Of a stretch of 64,000 nt of DNA, positions 1 to 7,819 are shown one piece after another. The DNA is from Acetomicrobium flavidum (GTDB taxonomy: Bacteria > Synergistota > Synergistia > Synergistales > Acetomicrobiaceae). Made by a program: the position numbers and the translations under genes. Positions within the stretch are counted from its first letter, which is position 1. The number at the start of each line of letters is the position of its first letter. A model generated the notes under the pieces. That model saw only the letters and a program-made list of their open reading frames with translations. It was not told where the DNA came from and did not search any database. The stretch is taken from the NCBI RefSeq assembly GCF_900129645.1, contig NZ_FSQZ01000001.1, forward strand, positions 62,001-126,000. The letters are read 5' to 3'.

Positions 1-602
1 CCGCCCTGTACCTTCTTGCCATGTACATCGCCAAGGTGAGGGGAACATTTCCGATCGAGCGGGAAAGTGAGTTAATAGATGAGCTCTTGCAAATTCCCTA
101 CAAGATAGAGACCGTCTTAGAAAGGGAACACCTCATTGAAGAGTTGGCCTCTAAGTTTGCCTTTAGCCAAAACTTCCTATACCTTGGAAGGGGCATATCA
201 TTCCCGGTGGCCTTGGAGGGCGCCCTTAAATTAAAGGAGATATCCTACATTCACGCCGAAGCTTACGCCGCAGGCGAGATGAAACACGGTCCAATCGCAT
301 TGATCGATCCAAACGTTCCCGTGGTAGTCGTTGCACCTAAAGACAGCCTTTACGAGAAAACTTTGTCCAATATTCAGGAGGCAAAGGCAAGGCACGCCCC
401 TATAATTGCAGTGGGTTTCGATGGCGACGAGCGACTGGCGAGTGACGCGGACCACGTCTTATGTGTTCCGCCAACCTTGGAGGAATTTTCGCCCTTTGTC
501 ACGGTCGTGCCCTTGCAGCTTTTTGCCTACCACGTGGCCAAAAAGCGGGGATGCGAGATAGACAAGCCCAGGAACTTAGCTAAGAGCGTAACGGTAGAAT
601 AA
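1..602 (+). CDS. glmS: Glutamine-fructose-6-phosphate aminotransferase (isomerizing), C-terminal part
   Basis: This is the 3' end of glmS, the enzyme that makes glucosamine-6-phosphate from fructose-6-phosphate and glutamine for cell-wall and LPS precursors. The reading frame is open to the left edge (codons from base 3), so the N-terminal glutaminase domain and the first isomerase (SIS) domain lie mostly outside. What remains is the second SIS domain: the YLGRGISFPVALEGALKLKEI stretch contains the family sugar-phosphate binding signature, followed by AEAYAAGEMKHGPIALID. The protein ends in DKPRNLAKSVTVE, the typical GlmS C-terminus carrying the channel-gating tail. The methionine at base 21 is internal, not a start. 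A strong hairpin follows directly. Confidence 0.95.
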   Translation, partial: ALYLLAMYIAKVRGTFPIERESELIDELLQIPYKIETVLEREHLIEELASKFAFSQNFLYLGRGISFPVALEGALKLKEISYIHAEAYAAGEMKHGPIALIDPNVPVVVVAPKDSLYEKTLSNIQEAKARHAPIIAVGFDGDERLASDADHVLCVPPTLEEFSPFVTVVPLQLFAYHVAKKRGCEIDKPRNLAKSVTVE

Positions 603-610
603 AAAAAAAT

Positions 611-648
611 GATATGGCGCCGAAAACTCCAAGCTTCGGCGCCATATC
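611..648. terminator. Bidirectional hairpin terminator between glmS and the minus-strand operon
   Basis: A perfect 14-bp inverted repeat (611-624 with 635-648) encloses a 10-base loop. A run of nine A at 601-609 gives a U-tract for transcripts coming from the right on the minus strand, and AT-rich sequence follows on the plus strand. It sits between two convergent genes, glmS and the 198-residue protein, so it can serve both. Confidence 0.85.
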
Positions 649-659
649 TAATATATTAA

Positions 660-1256
660 TTACGCGGTCACAATAAAACGCCTTAATAGCTCCGAAATAT
701 CGCCACGACCAATCCTTAACCTCGCATAATAGGCGTTTTCTTCCACATTGGCAGCCAGGAGTTCTACGGAAGAAGGATCTTCGAGTTGAGACATGATCTT
801 CGTCAAAAAATCGATCTCTTCTTTGCTATCATAGCGCCTTTCGACGACAACCCCTTTTAATTCTATTTCATCTTTAAAGGAAACCTTAGAGATGTCTTTG
901 ATTTTTCCTATGGCTATATGAGCTTTCCCTTTAAGTTTTCTTTTGGGATAGATCAATATATAAACCCTGTCCCTTCGCCCCAAAAGAAGGGAAATGGGGA
1001 AATAAAGCAAGCTGTGATGGGGCAAGAGAGAAATTGTCCCCTTGACCTTTTCGTAAATCTCGTGCTTTAAATCATATTCGGCCACTACGCCGACATACCC
1101 GCCTATCCAAGTGTAATTTTTGTTTACAGGTTGAAGAGCTTCTTCCATCTGCCTTGAAAGCTCCCTGATTAAGGTTAAGTTCAACCTCCTGCCGCGCCAG
1201 TACTGAAGGCTTGCCGCCAATCCCAAAATGACCAATAAAGTTACGCCCGCGTTCAC
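660..1256 (-). CDS. Membrane-anchored protein of unknown function, last gene of ArsA-like operon
   Basis: 198 residues, not recognised. Residues 4-18 are hydrophobic (VTLLVILGLAASLQY) followed by Arg-rich WRGRRLN, which predicts one N-terminal membrane anchor with the rest on the cytoplasmic side. The soluble part is a mixed alpha/beta domain without cysteines or obvious catalytic motif. The start is a GTG overlapping the stop of the ATPase gene by four bases (GTGA), with AGGTGA upstream, so the two are translationally coupled. Coupling to an ArsA/Get3-like ATPase suggests that it is a membrane partner or substrate of that ATPase; this is inference from context only. The gene ends just before the bidirectional terminator. 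Confidence 0.8.
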   Translation of the reverse strand: MNAGVTLLVILGLAASLQYWRGRRLNLTLIRELSRQMEEALQPVNKNYTWIGGYVGVVAEYDLKHEIYEKVKGTISLLPHHSLLYFPISLLLGRRDRVYILIYPKRKLKGKAHIAIGKIKDISKVSFKDEIELKGVVVERRYDSKEEIDFLTKIMSQLEDPSSVELLAANVEENAYYARLRIGRGDISELLRRFIVTA

Positions 1257-2272
1257 CTTGCATCACCTGCATCGAGGAAACCGCAAATTACATCGCCAAG
1301 GTCAAGCAAACTTTGAGGGTCGGATATATCGCTTCCAAGGTCGGGTAATTCTATCCACGGTATCTCGTCGTAAAGTTCCATCAAGTTCGATAACCCGCAA
1401 GAATCATAGAGGAAAGCGCGCCCTTCTCCTTTCGAAGCCCTGTTTATAAAACAGGCGCCTATTCGATAACCGTTGCTGTCGAGTTTTCTGATGGTCCTTT
1501 CCGTCTCTGATACCGATAGCTTATCGGCCTGAAGCACCAAAAATATAAAGGAGCCTTCGCCAAGCAAGAAGCTTCTGGTCGCCTCAATTTCGATCTTGTA
1601 CCTGCGAAGCTCAGCCATTACTATGTCATCGCCAGGATCTGTTTCGAGATCGGTTCTTTCGATATTTTGAATGTAAGCGCGCCTGTCTAAAATTTTAGAG
1701 CGTAATTTCACTAGTTCAGCTACCCAAAGAAGGGTTATATCTGGAAGGGACAAGACCCTCACGGTCATGCCAGTTGGAGGAGTATCAAGTACCACTGCAT
1801 TGCACTTTTCTGCAAAAGCAGATATTTCTCCTATGGCTTCAAGGATGGCAAACTCCTCCATGCCCGGAGATTGCTTGAGGGCATCTAAGATTTTGTCTGC
1901 ATTAAATATCTGTAAATTGCCGTAAAGGGGGCGCATTTGGCGTAACTTTTCTTCTACGAACCGTTGTACCTGTTCATCCAAATCCAATTCAAAGGCGGCC
2001 AGATGATCGTCAATTTTTTTAGGCTCACTGCCCAAGGAACACCCTAAGACATCGCCCAAATTGTGGGCGGGATCCAAGGAGACGGCCAAGACGTCTTTGC
2101 CCTTCGATGAAAGCGCACGAGCTAATGCAGAAGAGATAGTGGTCTTTCCAGTTCCACCCTTGCCCATTACGATGAAGCGCTTGGGCTGAGCGCTACCGTC
2201 ACCTGTAAAGGATCTGCTATTTTTCCCATGCCTAGATCCTGAGAATCCCAGCAACCTTCGCAAAAAGGTCAT
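1253..2272 (-). CDS. ArsA/Get3-family ATPase
   Basis: 339-residue single-domain P-loop ATPase of the deviant Walker A class (GKGGTGKTT near residue 37). Further family marks are SLDPAHNLGDVLG (switch I region, about 65-77) and DTPPTGMTVRVLSLPD (switch II, about 162-177), matching the DxxPTGHTxRLL pattern of ArsA and Get3. The family includes the arsenite pump ATPase and the tail-anchored-protein targeting factor. No arsB, arsC or arsR is nearby and the Get3 CxxC zinc motif is not seen, so an arsenic role is poorly supported. The first 30 residues are a basic, Ser-rich extension. The start overlaps the preceding small gene by 41 bases and has only a weak ribosome site, so a later start is possible. 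Confidence 0.85.
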   Translation of the reverse strand: MTFLRRLLGFSGSRHGKNSRSFTGDGSAQPKRFIVMGKGGTGKTTISSALARALSSKGKDVLAVSLDPAHNLGDVLGCSLGSEPKKIDDHLAAFELDLDEQVQRFVEEKLRQMRPLYGNLQIFNADKILDALKQSPGMEEFAILEAIGEISAFAEKCNAVVLDTPPTGMTVRVLSLPDITLLWVAELVKLRSKILDRRAYIQNIERTDLETDPGDDIVMAELRRYKIEIEATRSFLLGEGSFIFLVLQADKLSVSETERTIRKLDSNGYRIGACFINRASKGEGRAFLYDSCGLSNLMELYDEIPWIELPDLGSDISDPQSLLDLGDVICGFLDAGDAR

Positions 2273-2492
2273 CGCTTTCTGCCACTCGCCTTTCTAAAAG
2301 TTCAAGTTCCGGCCCCAAATGGGGGATAAGCCGGATTACCAGCCCCGCTGAAGGAGCCGGTAATCCGATGAAGCTACCCAGAAGCAAAAGGGCAAATGTC
2401 TCTTCCAGCGCCGTAAGTTCCTCTTTCACGTAATCCGTGGCCTGAAATTTTGTCATTTTCTTTAGTAGCTCAAAAAAGCCCTCGCCAATCAT
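2232..2492 (-). CDS. Small protein of unknown function upstream of the ArsA-like ATPase
   Basis: 86 residues, not recognised. The middle (about 33-60) is hydrophobic and Gly/Pro-rich (LLLLGSFIGLPAPSAGLVIRLI), bracketed by charged amphipathic segments, so it may be a membrane-associated or peptide-adapter protein. ATG has GAGG upstream at good spacing. It begins 27 bases after cstA ends and overlaps the ATPase gene, which places it inside the operon. It does not resemble YbdD, the small partner usually found with CstA. Confidence 0.7.
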   Translation of the reverse strand: MIGEGFFELLKKMTKFQATDYVKEELTALEETFALLLLGSFIGLPAPSAGLVIRLIPHLGPELELLERRVAESDDLFAKVAGILRI

Positions 2493-2519
2493 GGAATAAT
2501 CCTCACTGGAGCTGTAAAT

Positions 2520-4274
2520 TTAAAGCTTTATTGTCTCGGGATATTTTGCTTTTAGAGAAGATGTATTCTGTAGCGAACGATAAAAATCATATAGGAATAT
2601 GAGGGCTAAAAGGATCTCCAAAACTACGAATCCTCGCACTAAGAGCGAAGATGGCACGGCAAACAGGAACCACCAAAGCCCAGCAAAGACTGTAAACCAT
2701 AAAGCTCCGGCACAGGCAATTATAAACTTGACGTGTCCCTTGGGAGCAGAGCCTAGCTGCAACACCCACAGAGCAACCGTTAATAAAGTGGCGGCTGCAA
2801 GCATTTGGTTTGCGCCACCGAAGGCGGGCCACAACACGTTATAGGCTTTGCCCCAAGCAAGGGCTACGCTCAAAGCCGATGGTATAGCCGATGCCAGCCA
2901 ACGGTTGGTAATAGCCCTGTAAAGCCTTCCCCCTCGGCTTTTGAGCGGATCCCACACCTCTTCCCAGGCAAAGCGCAACACCCTGTTTCCCGTGTCCATG
3001 GACGTAAGGGTAAAGGCCGAAACCCACAGGCTCGAAAAGATCGTCCCTGCCTGGGCTGAAATGCCAAAGGCCTGCTCGAAAAGCCTTCCGTAGCTTTCCG
3101 TGAAAATTCCCAGGGGACCCCCAACGGCTCCTATGGCCTTCACATAATTCTTACCAAGATAGAGAGGCTCCTTTAAGCTTTCAGCCACTACGCCGATTTC
3201 TGAGAGCTTTCCGCTTGCTTCCTTAAATACGAGCAAGCCGAAGGCAGCGATGGTCACCGTTACGACCGAAGAAAGCAATCCTTCGGTCAACATGCCTCCA
3301 TAGCCTACGATAAGGCCCTGAGTCTCCTTGTCCAGCTGTTTGGAGGTTGTTCCTGAGCCAATAAGCCCGTGTATCCCCGAGAGGGAACCACAGGCAATTA
3401 TCAGGGGAACGACGGGCCAGTAGGGAGACGGTACTCCCCCGACGATATTCGGGCTCCAACTTGAAAAACCCGCTAACTCCATCTTTGCTCCTGCAAAGAT
3501 CAGGGCAACTACTCCCAGGACAAGGCCGAAGACGAGTATATAGGAGTTAAGATAATCTCGCGGTTGAAGCAATATCCACACCGGCAAGGCACTAGCTGCC
3601 ATCATATAGAAGAAAAATACGAGCAACCACCCCTTATAACTGATGCTCAGCGGCGTCAAGAATCCCAGCCATATGGCTCCAAGAGTGAGCAGAATACCCA
3701 AAAGGCTTCCCAATACGAAGTTGATCCGTAATTTGTAGAGCAAAAGGCCCGTTATGACAGCAGCTACTATGAACCACATGGACATGCTCGCCACGTCTGG
3801 GCGGGCAATAAAAAGGTATGCAAGGGATGTGGCAAAGGCGGCCAAAGCCAAGACCAACGTAAGGTAAGCGAAGACTTGAAAAAGGTAAGAAGTACGCGGC
3901 CGCATCATTTTGCCGGCTATCCACTGGATCGATTTTCCCTCGTGTCGCACCGAGGCCATGATGGCCAAATAGTCGTGGACTGCTCCTATCAATATGTTTC
4001 CAAACCAAATCCAAAGCAAACCGGCCCACCAGCCCCAGGCCATGGCCAACGCGGGACCAAGTATTGGCGCTCCGCCTGCAATTGAAGCGAAGTGATGTCC
4101 AAACAAAACTGCCGGATGTGAGGGAACGAAATCTACATCGTCAAACTTGGAATGCGCAGGGGTTGGCCTGGAATTATCTGCCCCGACGACCTTTCGTTCG
4201 AGGCTTTTACCGTACCATAAATAGCAGACGAGATAAATGACGATTCCAATTATCAATAAAGTCGATGTGTTCAC
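2520..4274 (-). CDS. cstA: CstA-family carbon starvation transporter (pyruvate/peptide)
   Basis: 584-residue polytopic membrane protein with the CstA signature block near the N-terminus: DVDFVPSHPAVLFGHHFASIAGG, followed by ILGPALAMAWGW and GNILIGAVHDYLAIMASVRH. About 16 hydrophobic segments are visible. Family members import pyruvate or small peptides during carbon limitation; in an amino-acid fermenter either substrate fits. The start is GTG with a perfect AAGGAGGT seven bases upstream. The preceding gene, the winged-helix protein, ends 31 bases away, and the ArsA-like cluster follows on the same strand. The family's usual partner YbdD is absent here. Confidence 0.92.
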   Translation of the reverse strand: MNTSTLLIIGIVIYLVCYLWYGKSLERKVVGADNSRPTPAHSKFDDVDFVPSHPAVLFGHHFASIAGGAPILGPALAMAWGWWAGLLWIWFGNILIGAVHDYLAIMASVRHEGKSIQWIAGKMMRPRTSYLFQVFAYLTLVLALAAFATSLAYLFIARPDVASMSMWFIVAAVITGLLLYKLRINFVLGSLLGILLTLGAIWLGFLTPLSISYKGWLLVFFFYMMAASALPVWILLQPRDYLNSYILVFGLVLGVVALIFAGAKMELAGFSSWSPNIVGGVPSPYWPVVPLIIACGSLSGIHGLIGSGTTSKQLDKETQGLIVGYGGMLTEGLLSSVVTVTIAAFGLLVFKEASGKLSEIGVVAESLKEPLYLGKNYVKAIGAVGGPLGIFTESYGRLFEQAFGISAQAGTIFSSLWVSAFTLTSMDTGNRVLRFAWEEVWDPLKSRGGRLYRAITNRWLASAIPSALSVALAWGKAYNVLWPAFGGANQMLAAATLLTVALWVLQLGSAPKGHVKFIIACAGALWFTVFAGLWWFLFAVPSSLLVRGFVVLEILLALIFLYDFYRSLQNTSSLKAKYPETIKL

Positions 4275-4305
4275 CCCTTCAAACCTCCTTTTTATATTTA
4301 TATAT

Positions 4306-5307
4306 CTATACAGTTCTTGCCACCGGATGGGCTATCATGGAGAAAAGGTCAAAAAGCGTCTCCTGTTTTTCTCTAATCTCTTTAAGCTTTTCCGTGCTTA
4401 TGATCCATATATCCATTGGCTTTGCAGGCTCTATTAGCGATTGGCCGAAGGGCTTAAAACAACCAGCAAGGCTTAAAGCCTCTTCCTCGGTTTCCGTAAT
4501 CCAGGTGATCCAACTCAGCGAATCCTGATCGGCTAGGTCCAGGTCGAAGTATCCCGGCAGGTGCATGTGCCGTTGGTTCATCAGGTAAAGATGCACTTGA
4601 CCTATCGTCTCAACGAAATTTCTCAAGTTATCTTTAAAAGGAGGGCAGGCCTTAAAGAAAAAGAACCTGTCGGCATTTACCAAGCCGAGCCTGTCGTTGG
4701 GATGCTTTGGGAATTGTACGTAGTAGGCAAAATCGTATCGCGACAGGAAAAGCAGGTCTACTGTGAAGCATTCACGCGATATATTGTTTTCCTCAAGCCA
4801 CATACGGATTTCATCCAAGCTATGAGGTTTCAACTCCCTTGCCTTTAAACCCGTAACGGAAAAGTGAGCTTTTATCCTTTGTACTTCCGGGTTTGATAGG
4901 TAGGTCCACTTTAAGTCACAACCTTTAAGCGAAACGATTTCTTCTCCCTTTAATCCCGGCACGTATTCAAGTGCAATGCCCGGATGAAACTCCTTAAGCC
5001 CCCATCGTGCAATGAAGCTTTTATCCAGTAAAACCTGAAGCCTGGTGCGCCATAAGGACCGCCTTTGATCCGAAGGCTTTTCAGGAGCCATGCCGGGATT
5101 TGCTTCGACAAATTGGCCCTTGCAAAGGTCGATGTAAGCCTTGCGGCCCATTTCCGTCAAAATGTAAATATTTTCCCTTTTTTCAAGCAAGCCCGAACGT
5201 TCTAATCGTTTCAAGCCTTCGCTGTCCTCTCCGGCTAACCTCACGGTTTCCTCGTCCCAACAAGGATGCTCTTCGTCAAAGAGCAATAAGATCGCTTCGT
5301 CCCCCAT
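4306..5307 (-). CDS. Winged-helix-like protein of unknown function
   Basis: About 333 residues. The first 65 (ILLLFDEEHPCWDEETVRLAGEDSEGLKRLERSGLLEKRENIYILTEMGRKAY) read as a winged helix-turn-helix with a recognition helix and beta wing, ending in a transcription-regulator-like TEMGRKAY. The long C-terminal part (about 120-330) is not recognised; it holds aromatic-rich segments and short His stretches (NQRHMHLPGYF). I favour ATG at 5307, which has GGAG six bases upstream, over the GTG 12 bases earlier, whose ribosome site would abut it. It lies between asparaginase and cstA, so it could be a local nutrient-responsive regulator, but no ligand is indicated. Confidence 0.65.
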   Translation of the reverse strand: MGDEAILLLFDEEHPCWDEETVRLAGEDSEGLKRLERSGLLEKRENIYILTEMGRKAYIDLCKGQFVEANPGMAPEKPSDQRRSLWRTRLQVLLDKSFIARWGLKEFHPGIALEYVPGLKGEEIVSLKGCDLKWTYLSNPEVQRIKAHFSVTGLKARELKPHSLDEIRMWLEENNISRECFTVDLLFLSRYDFAYYVQFPKHPNDRLGLVNADRFFFFKACPPFKDNLRNFVETIGQVHLYLMNQRHMHLPGYFDLDLADQDSLSWITWITETEEEALSLAGCFKPFGQSLIEPAKPMDIWIISTEKLKEIREKQETLFDLFSMIAHPVARTV

Positions 5308-5331
5308 AAACGTCTCCACCCTTCCTTGTCA

Positions 5332-6321
5332 TCATTCGTCCAACAGATATTTTTGAAGGTCGCGGCCGGTAAGGTGCATGCCAATGCCCACGGCAAGTTT
5401 CAATCGCGCTTGCAGGGGGGTGAGGCTTCCTCCCGAAAGGACTCCAAATTCAATTAGCTTTTGCGCGCTTCCCTCGTAGCCGTGAGACGTCACGACCCTT
5501 CCGCGAAGACACCTTGAAGTGACCACTACAGGTACGTTACGTCTGATGATCTGCCTTATCTGTGGGACCCAGGCAGGGTTTACGTTACCTGCACCAAAGC
5601 CCGCCAGGACCAACCCTTCCAAGCTTTCGTCCTCGGCCAGCAGTTTAAGCATCCTTTCGCCGCCGCCAAGCGTTGCCCAGATGATTTCAACCTCCTTGGC
5701 GGGTACTACCATTTCCTCTATTGCTCTGCCACGCCTTGGTTTTTTTATGATGTGTATCTTGTTTGCCACTATCTCGGCAACAGGCCCGCGATAGGGTGCA
5801 GCCAAGGCATCTCTCTTGAAGTTGCTGATCTTGCATATCTCATTTGCTGCAAAGAGTTGATCCTGAAAACATATCAAGACCCCTAACCCCCAGGTGCATT
5901 CCGAGGAGGCGGCAAGGATGGCATGATATAAATTCAAAGGACCGTCGGAACCCAATTGGTCCGAGGGCAGCGTGGACCCGGTAAATATGACCGGGTAGGG
6001 GTAAGGCCAAAGAAGATCTACCAGATATGACATCTCCTCGATGGAATCCGTTCCTGCCGTTACGACTATGCCGTTAATCCCTTGGCCGGCTTGTTTTCTA
6101 AGCAGTTCCACGAGGTCGGCCATCATGCGAATGTTGTAATGGCTGCTAGGTTGGCGACTCCAGTCCAGTACGCTAACATCACACGGTAATTTCTTATCCT
6201 TAAACCAAGCCAGCATATCACCTGCACCCAGGGTTGGAGCGTAACTTTTCGCACGTTCATCATACGTCATGCCTATCGTTCCCCCTGCAGCTACAACCAG
6301 TACATTAGGGCGTTCCGGCAT
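5332..6321 (-). CDS. ansA: L-asparaginase
   Basis: About 329 residues of the bacterial type asparaginase/glutaminase fold, hydrolysing asparagine to aspartate and ammonia. Both catalytic threonine motifs are present: AAGGTIGMT (about residue 13) and VTAGTDSIEEMSYL (about 91), and the family GSDGPLNLYHAI segment follows. There is no signal peptide, so the enzyme is probably cytoplasmic. ATG at 6321 has AGGAGGT seven bases upstream, so it is preferred over a GTG three codons earlier. It heads the minus-strand run leading through the winged-helix gene to cstA, which fits amino-acid scavenging. Divergent to trkA across about 115 bases. Confidence 0.92.
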   Translation of the reverse strand: MPERPNVLVVAAGGTIGMTYDERAKSYAPTLGAGDMLAWFKDKKLPCDVSVLDWSRQPSSHYNIRMMADLVELLRKQAGQGINGIVVTAGTDSIEEMSYLVDLLWPYPYPVIFTGSTLPSDQLGSDGPLNLYHAILAASSECTWGLGVLICFQDQLFAANEICKISNFKRDALAAPYRGPVAEIVANKIHIIKKPRRGRAIEEMVVPAKEVEIIWATLGGGERMLKLLAEDESLEGLVLAGFGAGNVNPAWVPQIRQIIRRNVPVVVTSRCLRGRVVTSHGYEGSAQKLIEFGVLSGGSLTPLQARLKLAVGIGMHLTGRDLQKYLLDE

Positions 6322-6438
6322 CCCAACCACCTCCTCGACGTACGTACAAGTTTAACACTTTTTGACTTACAAAAGATGACTGTAGTGATAGAATATTATA
6401 CCCGAGGCAAGGCAAAAGAAAGGGAAGGGTGATCATAT

Positions 6439-7814
6439 TTGCGGACCGTTGTGGTGGGCGGAGGCAGTGTCGGTTTTTCAGTGGCAAAGAATTTAGTCGA
6501 ACAGGGACACGACGTCATAGTGATAGAACAGGACGAGGATCGTGCCGCAAGGATCGACGAGATGCTTGACGTCATGGTAGTAACCGGCAACGGAGCAAGA
6601 CCACAGGTGTTGGCACAAGCCGGGGTTCACCAAGGCGGAGACGTGAATTTGCTAATAGCCTGCACAGATAGGGACGAGGTCAATATCCTATCTTGTTGGA
6701 TCGCCAAAAAGGCCGGAGTAAAACATGTTATATCCAGGGCTCGGAGCTTAGAGTTCACCGACAGCCGCATTTGGGCTGATGCACTAGGCATCGATGAGAT
6801 GATATCGCCGGAAAGGTCAGTTGCGGGGGTCATCGAAGATATGTTGTCGATGCGCTCGGTCATTGTTTCTGACGAACTGTGGAACGGCATTGCATGCCTC
6901 TATGCAATGAAGGTAAAAAAGGGCGCCCTCCTTGAGGGCCGTCCCTTGAAGGAGGTAAAAGATCTGCGTCCCGACGTGGATGCACTTATCGTATACATAG
7001 ATCGTCAAGGAGAGGGAGGATTTATCCCCCGCGGCAACACTGTACTAAAGGAAGGAGACCTGTGCTACGTAGTTACCTTGAAGAAAAATGCCCATTTACT
7101 CGAAAGGCTTTTTGGCATTGAAGATTCTTTCAGGTTGAGGCGCATTATGATCGCTGGGGGGGTAAAATTGGCTTTCAAATAGCTAGACGCTTTGAGATCC
7201 ATCATAAAGACGTTGATGTGAGGTTAATAGATCTTGACCCGGAAAAATGCGAGCGCCTGTCCAAGGAATTGAGCAAAACCTTGATCCTGCAAGGAGACAT
7301 AGTCGATGAAGACGTGTTGCTAAGCGAAGGCATCGACGAGACTGACGGATTTGTAGCAACGACGGCCAATGACGAGCTTAACATATTGGCAGCCATATTA
7401 GCAAAGGATCTTGGAGCAAAAAGGTCCATCGCGATCGTAAGAAACGATACTTACAGAAAACTTGAGGGCAGGCTTTTACTTGATGCGATGGTAAACCCCC
7501 ACGAGGCATTAGTAGGTGCGATAATGCGCTATGTTACTTTGCGTACAAAGGGAGCAATCATGTCCACTATAAAGCAGTTAAATGCAGAGATGGTTGACTT
7601 GATCATACCCGAAGACGCCTATGTGGTTGGAAAGAAAATAATGGACCTGCATATATCTCCTATGGCCATAGTCGTGTTGGTCCAACGTGGCGAGGATATA
7701 TTCGTTCCAAACGGCATGACCGCGTTAAAACAGGGCGACAGGGTCTTGCTTTACTTAAAAGCTCCAAATGACGAACGAATTTTGCACATGTTCATAAAAC
7801 AAGAAAAGGATTAA
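6439..7814 (+). pseudogene. trkA: Trk potassium uptake regulator TrkA, split by a frameshift
   Basis: TrkA is the cytoplasmic NAD-binding ring subunit gating the TrkH potassium channel. It normally has two RCK_N-RCK_C units in about 450 residues. Here the first unit (6439-7182) starts at TTG with the nucleotide-binding VVVGGGSVGFSVAKNL and runs through its RCK_C domain, then enters the second nucleotide-binding motif and stops: RRIMIAGGVKLAFK. Adding one G to the seven-G tract at 7156-7162 restores the expected AGGGKIGFQIARRFE and joins it to the second unit (readable from 7218, VRLIDLDPEKCE onward, stop 7812-7814). All other parts are intact, so this is a single-base indel: true inactivation, phase variation or a sequencing error. 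trkH starts six bases after. Confidence 0.9.
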
Positions 7815-7819
7815 CTGCT

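Noticed and set aside
1253-2272. Arsenite efflux ATPase (arsA) as part of an arsenic resistance operon
   Set aside because: Only the ATPase fold fits; no arsB, arsC, arsD or arsR is present and the partner genes are unrelated.
2232-2492. YbdD-like partner of CstA
   Set aside because: Length and residues do not match YbdD; it overlaps and is coupled to the ATPase gene instead.
7218-7814. Independent single-RCK protein of 198 residues
   Set aside because: It lacks the start of its nucleotide-binding fold, has no ribosome site and continues the upstream frame after one base is added, so it is the second half of trkA.
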